Shown: positions 49,657 through 59,709 of the stretch, one piece after another
How the letters are laid out: each line of letters begins with the position of its first letter
Position numbering within the stretch: the stretch's first letter is position 1
Origin: Glebionis coronaria
Taxonomy: Eukaryota; Streptophyta; Magnoliopsida; Asterales; Asteraceae
DNA: 64,000 bases
Direction: 5' to 3'
NCBI GenBank assembly: GCA_025667525.1
Contig: CM046881.1
Coordinates: forward strand, 27,415,580-27,479,579
Translations under genes and position numbers: made by a program
The notes under the pieces: generated by a model
What the model was told of the DNA's origin: nothing
What the model saw: the letters and a program-made list of their open reading frames with translations, nothing else
Database searches by the model: none

Positions 49657-51501
49657 ATGGAGAACTGTGGAGACGGTACTAGAACACACCAGAGAGTAGT
49701 ATTGTTTCCGCTACCATTCCAAGGTCATATAAATCCTATGCTTCAGCTAGCAAACATTCTTCACACTCATGGTTTTAAGATAACCGTCATACACGCCGAA
49801 TATGCCTCTCCCAATTATTCAAACTACCCTCACATCACCTTCAAGCCCATCAAGGACAGCTTTTCGGAGATCGCACATGAGTTGGGTACTAATCCAGATG
49901 CTAGTTATTTTCTTAACTACCTAAATAGAAGCTGTGTAGATTCGTTTAGGGAATGTCTCTCTGGGTTGTTGGATAAGGAAGCAGTTGCGTGTTTGATTAC
50001 AGATTCTGGATTTTACTTTACGCAGGCAGTGGCTGATGAGCTTAACCTCCCACGGATGGCACTCAGGACAAGCTGTCTTGCTCTTGTCCTAGCTTATGGC
50101 GCTCTACCGTTTTACTCTAATAAGGATTGCTTTAACCTTACAAAAGAAGGTTTCATTCATTTCATTCTATATCCTAGTTGTATTATGCTAATTTGAAAAT
50201 AAGATCATCAGACAAATCTAAAGTGTACACATGTAGATTCTTTATACTACGTAACTTTTAAGCTACCCAATAATAATAATTGAGCTCATGATCAGTGATT
50301 CAGTGGTAGTAAAAGGGTTGGTCCCATAAACGGAACTTGGATAAATTTATTGGGAGGGCCGAGTAAATTTATTGGGAGGGCCGAGTGCTATTTGTGATGG
50401 TAAAAATGTATTTTCTTTAAGCAAATATAAGTAAAATCTAAAAGTTTTGGGAGGGCCGTGACCCTCCCCGGTCTCCACTAAGGTCCGTCTATGGTTGGTC
50501 AAGCTAAATACTTTTTCCTAATCTCTTTTGACGTTTCAGAAGATTCATATATCTGTAATACATATATTAGCATTGTGGCTATGGTTTCATAGCTGGTATA
50601 CTTAAGTACTGGTTTGATGTTTTCAGATTCGGATTTTGAAGCGCAAGTGCCTGAATATCCACTTTTGAAATTCAAAGACATAGCAAAGATAACAACCAAC
50701 CCACAAGGTTATGGAGATTTTGTCACCAACATGTTTAATAATATGAAGGCGTCAAAAGGGATCATTTGGAACACCTTCAAAGAACTTGAAGAGTCTTCAC
50801 TAGAAACTATCTCCCAAGATTATCCGGTCCCAAGCTTCACTTTAGGCCCATTCCACAAGTACTTCCCCGCATCGTCCAGCAGCTTGATCCAACCAGACCC
50901 AACCATTCTCTCATGGCTAGACAACCAGACTCCCAAGTCTACTATATATGTAAGTTTTGGCAGCGTTGCACATATATCGGAGTTAGAATTTAGAGAAGTG
51001 GCTTATGCGTTGGAAAATATTGGTTTACCATTCTTGTGGGTGGTTCGACCAGGGATAGTTCGTGGTTCGGAATGGATTGAGGCGTTGCCTGAAAAGTTCC
51101 TAGAAAGAGTAGGTGATAAGGGGCGTATAGTGAAATGGTCTCCTCAACAAGAAGTCTTAGCTCATCCGGCGACAGGGTGTTTTTGGACTCATAATGGATG
51201 GAATTCAACATTGGAGAGCATATGTGAAGGGGTTCCTATGATTTGTTCCCCTTGTTTCGTCGACCAACCGATAAATGCAAGGTACGTGAGTGATGTTTGG
51301 AAGATTGGTATTTTCCTGGAGGACGGTTTTGAAAGGGTCGGGATAGAGTCTGCGATTAAGAGAATAATGATGGATAAAGAAGGAGAAGAAATGTGTGAGA
51401 GAATATCTGATCTTAAGGAGAAGGTAAGCCAGTCTCTTGACGAGGGTGGCTCGTCTAGTGAGTCATTAAAGGGTCTAATAGATTATATAGCTTCGTTCTA
51501 G
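49657..51501 (+). CDS. UGT76-like UDP-glycosyltransferase, intact two-exon gene
   Basis: The product should transfer a sugar, most likely glucose from UDP-glucose, to a small plant metabolite in the cytosol. The acceptor cannot be read from sequence. Exon 1 is 49657-50149 and exon 2 is 50627-51501, with a phase-1 intron (GT at 50150, AG at 50625-50626). Together they encode 455 residues plus stop, normal for the family. The catalytic pair is His24 (FPLPFQGH) and Asp116 (CLITD). The PSPG donor-binding box runs from Trp335 to Gln378. Its last residue is Gln, as in most glucose-specific enzymes. It has HNGWNS, where many UGTs have HCGWNS. The start ATG opens MENCGDG and has no upstream ATG in frame. 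A possible TATA (CTATATAAC, about 49419) lies 230 bp upstream. It resembles UGT76-group enzymes such as those of Asteraceae, but the exact subfamily is an inference. No expression evidence. Confidence 0.95.
50318..50500. mobile_element. Small MITE in the intron of the intact UGT
   Basis: The 171-bp insert (50324-50494) starts CCATAAACGGAACTTGG. Inverted, its end reads CCATAGACGGACCTTAG, giving 17-bp imperfect terminal repeats. It is flanked by TTGGTC on both sides. The copy-1 intron lacks it, so it probably arrived after the duplication. It contains three GGGAGGGCCG words. It should not disturb splicing, being more than 125 bp from the acceptor. Confidence 0.75.
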
Positions 51502-52112
51502 CTTAAAGAATCGCAAGTTACTGTAATTCACATCTATCTAAATGTTGGAGCTTCATTGGATCTTAAATTTGCAATAAATTTCTATTGAAAACCTTATGGA
51601 TATTATAAAATCTAACGAAGGTGCTTGTCAACTATATTGTTAATTTTTGGTACTAATATGTCTAGTGAACGTACTGAATCACTTTAGACCAAACGAATAG
51701 CTAAAACTGCGTCCTATTGTCATATTAAGGTATAACTACACAAAATTAGTGGGTTGTCGAGCTCAGGTAAAACTTGAAATCTAGCTTCGGATTTGATCAA
51801 CGCAGTGATCTGATGATATAGCTTGGCTTGGTGTTCGTGATGGGCCGGGCCTTTTGTACGTTGATTGTTTGAGGTGAGACGCCCGGAGTACGCCTGAAAT
51901 TAAAAATTTTAAAATGCAATCACCTCTAAAGTTGTAACACAAGTGTCAATAAATATATAGATATAAATCCGAAGGGACATGTACTCTAGTTAACAATTTC
52001 ATTTTGAATACAAGAACTTGCTCGTGGACTTAAACTGCAGAATGATTTTATCTAAGTAAGCAGCTATATAAGGTTTTCTTCTTATCTCTTCTATGAAGTA
52101 ACCTGCCTAAAC
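51502..52112. other. 3' flank of the intact UGT, no gene
   Basis: Positions up to 51868 match the 3' flank of copy 1. Beyond this the copies part. AT-rich sequence follows, with a CTATATAAGG at about 52062 that could be the TATA box of the UGT fragment starting at 52113. Confidence 0.5.
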
Positions 52113-52202
52113 ATGGAGAACCATGTAAGCGTTAAGGAGGCACACCACTCTCCGCTACCATTCCAAGGTCATATAAATCCTATGTTTCATCAATTAGCAA
52201 AC
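52113..52202 (+). pseudogene. UGT 5' end fragment downstream of the intact gene
   Basis: The ATG opens MENHVSVKEAHHSPLPFQGH and continues INPMFHQLAN, with an inserted His. This is the N-terminal strand and catalytic His of a UGT. Homology stops at about 52202 after 30 codons. The ORF runs on for 37 unrelated codons. It corresponds to the relic at 41065 in copy 1, which instead lost its first codons. Confidence 0.75.
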
Positions 52203-52771
52203 AACATAAGAGAAGTAAGTCCAGCAGCCTTGCATTCTTCTTTAAAGAATCCCATGATCACCAAAATGTGCCAAGATTTAAGGAATTTTAAAGTATCCTA
52301 CATAGAGATATTTTAGAAAGTCTACGAGAATTCTTGCCACGACTTTTATCGTGTAGTGGGGTATCCGGGCGACGCATGTCGCCCGGGAAAAGATCGTTGC
52401 GGATAGTGGGTTCGGTTGTAGTGCATTTCCTACTAATATTGAAGGATTGAACTAAAAGCTAAAATCACAGATCCACGTTTCTTTATACTAGCAGTGGCAA
52501 GATGGCAGATCTATGAATTAGTCAAAAACGGATCCAGGGTCATTTTTCAGTATGGGCCGATACATAAACACCTCCTTGTCAAATTTTCTACAATTAGATA
52601 TAGGCTATAGTTAGTTATGGCTGATTGCAACTTTAGGTATGCAAACGAGAGAAGCGGCATACCTAACAAGTAGAGTATTTACAATCTCTTTAAGAAAATG
52701 TAATTTTGGATACTTTAGCCTCTCTTTAAGGTACAATCATATCATGTTCTACATTCGTGTGGAGTACTCTA
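52203..52771. other. Intergenic stretch between UGT relic and Copia
   Basis: Apart from the hairpin at 52365-52386 I see no gene, repeat pair or RNA. It ends with CTCTA (52767-52771), the left target duplication of the next Copia. Confidence 0.6.
52355..52390. other. GC-rich hairpin
   Basis: CCGGGCGAC and GTCGCCCGG form a perfect 9-bp stem around GCAT, in otherwise AT-rich DNA. On the minus strand the hairpin is followed by CCCCACTAC. A hairpin close to CTRR is the mark of a Helitron 3' end, but here the fourth base is C. This is a weak hint only. Confidence 0.4.
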
Positions 52772-52899
52772 TATTAATGTGAATATTCTGCATATCTTGT
52801 TATTCCATACGTTGAGCATAGGTTTGCATGGGCCTTAGGGCGGTTCATACATAAAACATACAGGCCATGGGCCTAAATAAACACTTAGGCTAATACTTC

Positions 52900-55740
52900 C
52901 CGCAGTTGTAATGTTGATGCTGAACAGGATTAGTAGACAGATACACAACACTCATATTGTCGCAGTAAACAAGGGTAGTAGTAGAAAGCGGAGCATGCAA
53001 CTCAATAACAAATTCCTAATCCAAGCAGTCTCAACAACCAAATTTGCAACACCACGATATTCTGCCTCGTCACTAGACCGAGACAATGTAACCTGTCGCT
53101 TGGCACACCAAGGAAAACACAATACTCGGAAGTAGATCTACGAGTAACAGAGCAACCAGACCAATCAGCATCCGTGTAGGCAATAAGCTGAGTAGTAGTA
53201 GAAACATGAAGCTATAGGCCATGATCAATAGTGCCACGAACATAGCACAAAATTCGCTTCAAAGCAGTAAAATGTGGATCACGTGGGTCATGCATGTAAA
53301 GACAAACCTGTTGCACAGCATAAGAGATGTTCGGGCGAGTGAAAGTTAAATACTGAAGAGCACCTACAAGACTGCGATATAAGGTAGGGTCACTAACGGG
53401 GTCACCCTCGGAACCAAGCTTGGACTCAGTGTCCACATGGTCCTGCATGGGTTACAATGCTGCATATTAGCCCGCTCAAAAATTTACTCTGCAAATTTAG
53501 ACTGAGACCAGAACAATCCAGACTTCGAGCGTTGTGTAGATATACCAAGGAAATAATTAAGGGAGCCACGATCTGTCATAGCAAACTCACTGTGAAGTAA
53601 TGTGATGACACGCTGTAAAAGAGCTGCAGATGAAGCTGTGAGAACAGTGTCATCCACATATAGCAATAAATAAACAATATCTGAACCCTGGCGATAGACA
53701 AATAATGACGCATCAGTTTTGGTGTGCTGGAAACCGATGCGTGTGATAAAGCTAGCAGATCGCGGGGCTTGTTTAAGCCCATGTAATGAACGTTGCAAAT
53801 GACAAACATAATCAGGCCTTGTAGAATCAACAAACCCTGTAGGCTGATGCATGTAAACTGTCTCAGATAATTGGCCATGAAGAAACGCATTCTTCACGTC
53901 AAGCTGATGAATGGGCCAATGGCGCGAAACTGCAAGACTCAAAACAGTACGAATCGTAGCCGGTTTAACAACTGGACTAAAAGTCTCATCACAATCAATC
54001 CCCTGTTGTTGGCTGCGACCATTCGCAACCAGCCGAGCTTTATACCTGCTTAAAGAACCATCTGCATTATACTTATGCCTGTACAGCCACATGGAACGAA
54101 CAATATTAACGTTAGTTTGACGTGGCACAAGAGCCCACGTTCCATTAGAAATCAAAGCATTATATTCATCTACCATAGCCTTATGTGAATTTAGATCACG
54201 AAGGACATGCAAATGAGAGTGAGGAAGGGGAGAGACCGTGGTGACATGACAATTCATACGCGTGAGAGGTTTCGAGATTTCAGCTTTTGCACGCGTGACT
54301 ATGCGATGGACATTGGTTGTAGGCGATTGAACGATGGCCGAAGGATGAGTAGGTGTAATGGGTACATTCTGCGAGGTAAGAGGGCTATTGGACTGGTGTT
54401 GGAGAGCGGGTGTGGGTGTACCTACATTGTTGTGGGCTGGAGTCAAGGGACCGACATTGGTTGGGCTAGTGGGAGTGTCTTGTGGCAGCGGGTTTTGAGG
54501 TGTGGGAATTGGTCCAGTCGGAGGCAAGGTATGGACTTCAGTGGCCTGTGTAGGTTGCAAGGGGATAGTAGAATTGTGTGTGGTAGTAGTCGATGAAGGT
54601 GGTGGAATGGATGTATTGGTAAGTGGGAGCAAAAAATCATAAGAAAGAGGTGTATTAGGTGTCATGGAGCCGAAAGGGAATTGATCTTCATCAAATATAA
54701 CATGCCGAGAAATGATTATTTTGTTGGTGGATCAAGGCATCGATACCCTCTATGGAAAGTTAGGTATGCAATAAATACACAAGCAGTGGATCGTGGTTGA
54801 AGTTTATGATCAAAGAAAATATGAGGATACCAAAGGCTTCCAAAAACTCGTAAATGATCATATGTTGGCGGTTTGTTATAAAGCTTAGTAAACGGTATTT
54901 CATTGTGAATGGTGGTGGATGGGAGGATATTGACAAGGTGAGCGGCCATGTTGAGAGCTTCCATATAATATGATGGAGGGATGTGTGCTTGAAAAACCAA
55001 GGTACGTGTAATATTGTTAAGGGTGCGCAACATACGTTCGAATTTCCCGTTTTGTTGGGATGTTTTGGGACATGAAAAATGAAATTTTATGCCATGTTGT
55101 CGAAACAAGGTGTGGAAGCGGATATTATCGTACTCACCACCATGGTCACATTGCAAAGCCTTAATATCAACATTAAATTGCTTGTTTACATACGCGCGAA
55201 AAGTAATAAAGGTATCAAATAAATCAGATTTACGAAGCAAAGGATACACCCAAACATAATGAGAGAAATGATCTAAAAAATAGCATAATATTTATTACCG
55301 CTTTCACTCGAAATGGGGGAAGTCCACAACTCAGAGTGAATAATGTCAAATACAGACTCAACAGATGACTCAGAAAAACGGTATCTTGGTATGTTTACCC
55401 ATTTGACACGCATGACACACAGCGGACGACTTTGATTTATTACATGAAATAAAACGACCGGACTCTAAACGACGAAGTACATCTTCACCCGGATGTCCAA
55501 GGCGTCTGTGCCACGTTGTACGACTTAAAGCAAGGAAGCAAAGTTCACGATGTTTGATGGTTGTTGAGTAACAGGATAGAGATCACCGGTACTGTCACAA
55601 CGGAGAATAAACCGACAGGTCTGATAATCCTTCACAAAAAAACCATAAGCATCAAAGTCAATAGACACATTGTTATCACGAGTAAACTGACGGACATAAA
55701 TTAGATTTTTGATTATATTAGGGATAACAAGCACATGGTT
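52900..55740 (-). pseudogene. Copia pol remnant: integrase, RT, truncated RNase H
   Basis: Read right to left, a pre-integrase zinc region around 55525-55390 leads to the integrase core (55249-54716) with CDHGGEYDN and QQNGKFERMLRT. A Pro/Thr/Ser-rich linker follows and then RT (54665-53484) with WLYRHKYNADG, QLDVKNAFLHG and LYVDDTVLTASS. The RT end and the start of RNase H lie at 53448-53212. In RNase H the sequence passes from NPVQHQH straight to the purine tract, so the TKHIEI..ADIFTKG end is missing. A frameshift near 53450-53484 separates RT parts. Not functional. Confidence 0.88.
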
Positions 55741-55764
55741 AAGGTAAAGAGGTTTGTGGGACGT

Positions 55765-56893
55765 TTACAAAAGGCTATGGCCTGTTTGAGTCACGAGTAT
55801 GGATTGGCCATTGCCAACAAATATAGATTTATATATGCTTGGATCGCTAAAAGAGGTGAGCATACATGTGTTCTCAACAAGATGAGACGATGCTACTGGA
55901 CTAGCTGCTGTTGCCGTATGCGCATGTGGGTGAGAGGCCAATGATGGCGATTGGGCTTGAGACACGTACCCCATATTGGGCTGCATATTGTTTAGCCCAG
56001 TATGAAATAAAAGATATGGTGCCATATTATTCATAGCAGATGCATGGTAAATAGAATTAGGATTAGTTTGTATTTGTTTTATCTTAAGTTGACCAAGTTG
56101 CTCAAGTGAGGAATGATTAAATGTTGAAGATTTGTTATTTTTTGGAATAAATATTCCCATGTTTTTCAACCGTACCTAGGAGAGGGGTAGTAGGCCTTGG
56201 TCTAAGGTCATTGTTTCCGTGAACAAATTTGCAACGCGCCCCTTAAGTGCAAGACCCTCGTTGAAAATTACGACAAACATCAAAACCTGAGGTACTCATA
56301 GTATTGGATTTACCATTACCTGATGTCGATGCAACAAGCACAATGGGTGATGATGAGGTATTATATAAAATTGAGTTACCATTAGCATGTTGTGACGAAT
56401 CATTCTCCTCAAGAAGCATTAAGGACCGCATCTCATCTAACGTTGGCGTTTTTTCCCGAAGAGGAATAACTCGATCGGCGTCTGGATACTTGCTACGTGT
56501 TCCATTGATGGCATATGCCATAAGGCTATAATCTCTTACCGGTGAGCCAAGATTGGCAAGACGGTTAGCTTTTGATTTTATTTGTTGAAAAAAATCATCC
56601 ATCGATGAATTTCCAATGATTATGGTGCGGATCTCGTTGTCCAGTTGAGTGATGCGAGCATCCTTATTATCATGGAAATGATCGTTGAGTCTTTTCCAAA
56701 CACCATATGCGGTTGAGTCAACATCGACAACCATCTCCACAAGTTTGGGAGAGATTATATAATATATCCACATGATAACTAAGGAGTCATTCGATTCATG
56801 TAATAGATCAACCGTGGATGTGGATGTGGCTGTAGTCGATGGGGCATTAAGGTGGTGATGAACATCATAGGTTTTGCAAAATCTTTTAAACAA
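55765..56893 (-). pseudogene. Copia gag with CCCH finger, and mutated protease site
   Basis: The gag (56893-56243) shows the Copia capsid pattern (WKRLNDHF, DNKDARITQLDNEI). It ends in a CCCH-type finger, CRNFQRGSC followed by GARCKFVHG, in place of the usual CCHC knuckle. A stop (TAA at about 56241) falls inside the finger. The following ORF (56169-55765) reaches the protease, where the expected D-T/S-G before SSHLVENT reads SPVA, so the catalytic Asp is lost. The true gag start is probably upstream of 56893, in a frame with stops. Confidence 0.82.
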
Positions 56894-57086
56894 TGAAATC
56901 CAAGAGTTGTAGTTTAGTTGATCAAGATCTAGCGGTGTGGGGATACAATCCTTTATACTTGCAATTGAGTAACCTTTGTCAATTGGTTACTTAGGTGGTG
57001 GTCGTTCACCCGTCATGTTGCTATGACGGTATGGAGGCAGCGGTAGTTGTAAAAAATACTAGGGTTTTTGTGCGATATGAACTTTT

Positions 57087-57099
57087 GGCTGTGATACCA
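57087..57099 (-). promoter_or_regulatory. Primer binding site of the TA..TA Copia
   Basis: The minus strand reads TGGTATCACAGCC directly inside the 5' LTR, one base from the initiator-Met form TGGTATCAGAGCC. The position supports the unusual LTR boundary at 57100. Confidence 0.85.
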
Positions 57100-57235
57100 T
57101 ATTAATGTGAATATTCTGCATACCTTGTTATTCCGTACGTTCAAGTATAGATACAACATAGGTTTGCATGGGCCTTAGGCCGGTTCATACATAAAACATA
57201 CAGGACATGGGCCTAAATAAACACTTAGGCTAATA

Positions 57236-57635
57236 CTCTAGTCCTGGTGTTCTCTATGTGCTCAATTTGTGTAATCTGGATTTTAGGCATTTGGTTATTT
57301 TTTTGAAAATGAATTACGGAATGCTCATTTTGGTAGCATTTTGTTAGCTTTAGTCGAGTTTGATGTCAGACTGTTCAATTCCTAGGCATTATCGAACCTA
57401 TCTCTATGCAGAAAATAACAAACTGAAACACCTAATCTAATGTGTAAAATTGAAAGTCTAGATTTTTAAATGAATTGAATAAATGATCGGGAGACTTCAA
57501 CTTATCTCTAAACTTACATTACGTTAACTTATAACCATACCAACATAAACTTTTGACCTTTACACCCAACCCTCCCATTTAGCTACTTCTACCACAGAGA
57601 CAAGTAACATATGCATAAACAGATGAAAGTTATGA
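57236..57635. other. Intergenic, nothing recognised
   Basis: The stretch is AT-rich, without ORFs or repeats. It would have been continuous with 52203-52771 before the Copia insertion. Confidence 0.6.
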
Positions 57636-58769
57636 TGTTTACAGGTCTTGAGTCGTGAGTTTCCAGGATCGAATACATGATCAAAACAACATCATGATAA
57701 TCTTTATTCAGGAATAAAAGAAACAAAGAAGATTGGGGTTGAACCCTAATATAACTTTTGATATAATAATGAAAGGGTTGAATGTGATTTACATATTCCT
57801 AACTATATATAGTGATGAAACGGTGTGTTTGTGGAGGAAACACCGGTTCTACAAAAGTAAAAGATATGTCCTTTACAACCATTATTATCTAATTGCCATA
57901 TTTACCCCTAATGGGTTTAGGTTTGGGCATAGAGCCCGTTTCTTTCTTCCTGTTTTGTTCCTGATGTCGACTTGCAGGCTTTATCCTTTTTAGCGTCCAA
58001 GACATTAAACAGGTCTAGCAGTTCCCCCTAATTTCGAGATGCCAATAACTTCTTTTCTCCTAGCAACTCTACACTCCCTGCGATTTCTCTGCACTCCTTG
58101 CATTTTCTCTGTACTCTCTGCGTTTTCTCTGCACTCCCTGCGATTCCTTATGAACACAGGATGTGTTCTTCCTTTTTTGCAACAGAAAACAGCTATGTTT
58201 TCTGCTTCTGCTTCTTTTTCTATATGTTCTTCCTTCTTTCCTTCTGCCTTTTTTAGTTCTTTGTTAACCACCAATATTTGTTGTAGCCGTCTTTCTTTTC
58301 TATCTCATCGCCATCCATGGCAGAATTTTGACTGATGATTAAACATGTCATTTGATCCGTTGTCGCACTGGTGCCAATGTTTACAGGTCTTGAATTGTGA
58401 GTTTCCATGATCGAATACATGAACAAAACAACATCATGATAATCTTTATTCAGTAATAAAAGAAACAAAGAAGATTAGGGTTGAACCCTAATATAACTTC
58501 TGATATAATAATGAAAGGGTTGAATACCATTTATATATTCCTAACTATATATAGTGAATGAAACGGTGTGTTTGTGAAGGAAACACCGGTTTTACAAAAG
58601 TAATAGATATGTCCTATACAACCGTTATTGTCTAACTGCTATATTTACCCAAATGGGTTTGGGTCCGGGCCTAAGAGGTCGTTTCTTTCTTCCTGTTTTT
58701 TCTTCCTGCTTTTTCTTCCTGATGTCGACTTGCAGGCTGTATCCTTTTTAGCGTCTAAGACATTAAACA
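57636..58769 (-). mobile_element. Miniature LTR element (TRIM/SMART-like)
   Basis: Direct repeats at 57636-58011 (376 bp) and 58378-58769 (392 bp) both begin TGTTTACAGGTCTTGA and end GACATTAAACA, which is TG..CA. Only 366 bp lie between them. On the minus strand the inner edge beside the right LTR reads TGGCACCAGTGCGACAAC, a possible primer site not of the initiator-Met type. A purine tract (AGGGGGAACTGC) lies near the left LTR. The interior carries an 89-codon minus-strand ORF (58274-58005) made largely of an imperfect 19-bp tandem repeat. No target duplication was found (TATGA against TGCCC). It is too small to encode transposition proteins. Confidence 0.8.
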
Positions 58770-59709
58770 TGCCCACATCTTAAACTTACAACCAAGTGAG
58801 GCAAGAACCTACAATAACATCTCATGCTACTCCTGATTCTAGCACGCACGTAACTTTTTTCTAGAATTGGTCAAGTTCATTATACAACCCCCATAGTGAG
58901 GCCTTAGTGACTATTTAGTTATATACATGTCCAGCATCAAGAAGAATTATTTGCTACAGGTGGTGTTGCATAGTAGTCATACCCGCCAAAAGTTATGCCA
59001 TAGTCGGTATATTGCCATAAGAAGTATCGTTTTAATAACCACCACTCCACCAGAAGTACGTAGCACTGGTTTTCGCAGGCTGCTTTAGGTTCTTGCCTCT
59101 ACATTTTTTCATCAAACGATGACAAATTTTACGCTTGTGCTTCCTTGCTGATCACTACACTTATCCTACTTGGTCCATAATTTGTAGCACCAAAATTCAT
59201 AGGCTGTTGTGCCTAAATATATTCTTACATCGAATGAGGACAAACATTACCCTAGAGCTTAGTTCATGCAACTAATACAGTTGCCCTGATTAGTACATGA
59301 TCTGTAGCACCATTTTTAATCTGCACAATTATATGATTATGGATCACAACAATAAGCTACATAAACAGACGTTATACATGCAGTCAGATTATATGATGAT
59401 GAACATGATGCTTGTTTGATCATAAATACGATCTTGGAAACGTGAAGTAACCTATATGGAACGATCCTTAAAGCGTTGGTAGAAATAGAGATTCATTCAG
59501 CATGGGGCAGTTAATATTATAATAAACATAAAAATGAGACGAATGGAATTGCCTTTTATCTATAATGGTTCAAATAAATATGTGAGCGATCTTATTAGGA
59601 TCAATGTGTTAGGTATATGTTCAAATACCTAAAACTTGTAGTGCAATGTTTTTAGGATTCTTTAAAGTTTCTCGAGGCGTGCCAACAATACAAGTTACAG
59701 CCAATCGCA
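58770..59709. other. Intergenic, nothing recognised
   Basis: There are no convincing ORFs. Two related stretches, 59090-59185 and 59205-59315, both read TGCxTxxxTxxxTTCTxxCATC..AACGATGACAAA-like, suggesting an old direct duplication of about 110 bp. I could not assign it. Confidence 0.4.

Larger units (their letters stand above)
47447..51868 (+). repeat. Tandem segmental duplication, copy 2 (UGT block)
   Basis: Homology to copy 1 starts inside the CGAGCTCG-rich MITE (27105 in copy 1) and runs without large gaps to 51868. It includes the chromovirus tail (47736-48159), its probable LTR (48160-48701), the Tourist-like MITE (48253-48515), the UGT exon fragment, the intact UGT and its 3' flank. 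Copy 2 has insertions of about 28 bp near 48327 and about 60 bp near 49290, a 107-bp deletion and a 171-bp MITE in the UGT intron. It lacks both LTR elements of copy 1. Confidence 0.9.
52772..57235 (-). mobile_element. Decayed Copia with TA..TA LTR ends
   Basis: Short LTRs at 52772-52895 (124 bp) and 57100-57235 (136 bp) are flanked by CTCTA (52767-52771, 57236-57240). Both LTRs begin TATTAATG and end GGCTAATA on the plus strand, so the usual TG..CA is replaced by TA..TA. The element strand has a primer site TGGTATCACAGCC (57087-57099) beside the right LTR and a CTGCGGGAAG purine tract beside the left one. Gag, protease, integrase and RT are recognisable but broken. The last 55 or so residues of RNase H are deleted just before the tract. 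Its RT is a relative of the Copia in the UGT (38162-39865). Confidence 0.92.

Noticed and set aside
54207..54596. 129-codon plus-strand ORF
   Set aside because: It is the antisense shadow of the Pro/Thr-rich linker of the Copia pol on the minus strand.
58005..58274. 89-codon charged ORF as a host gene
   Set aside because: It is mostly a translated 19-bp tandem repeat between the LTRs of a miniature element and overlaps the LTR end.
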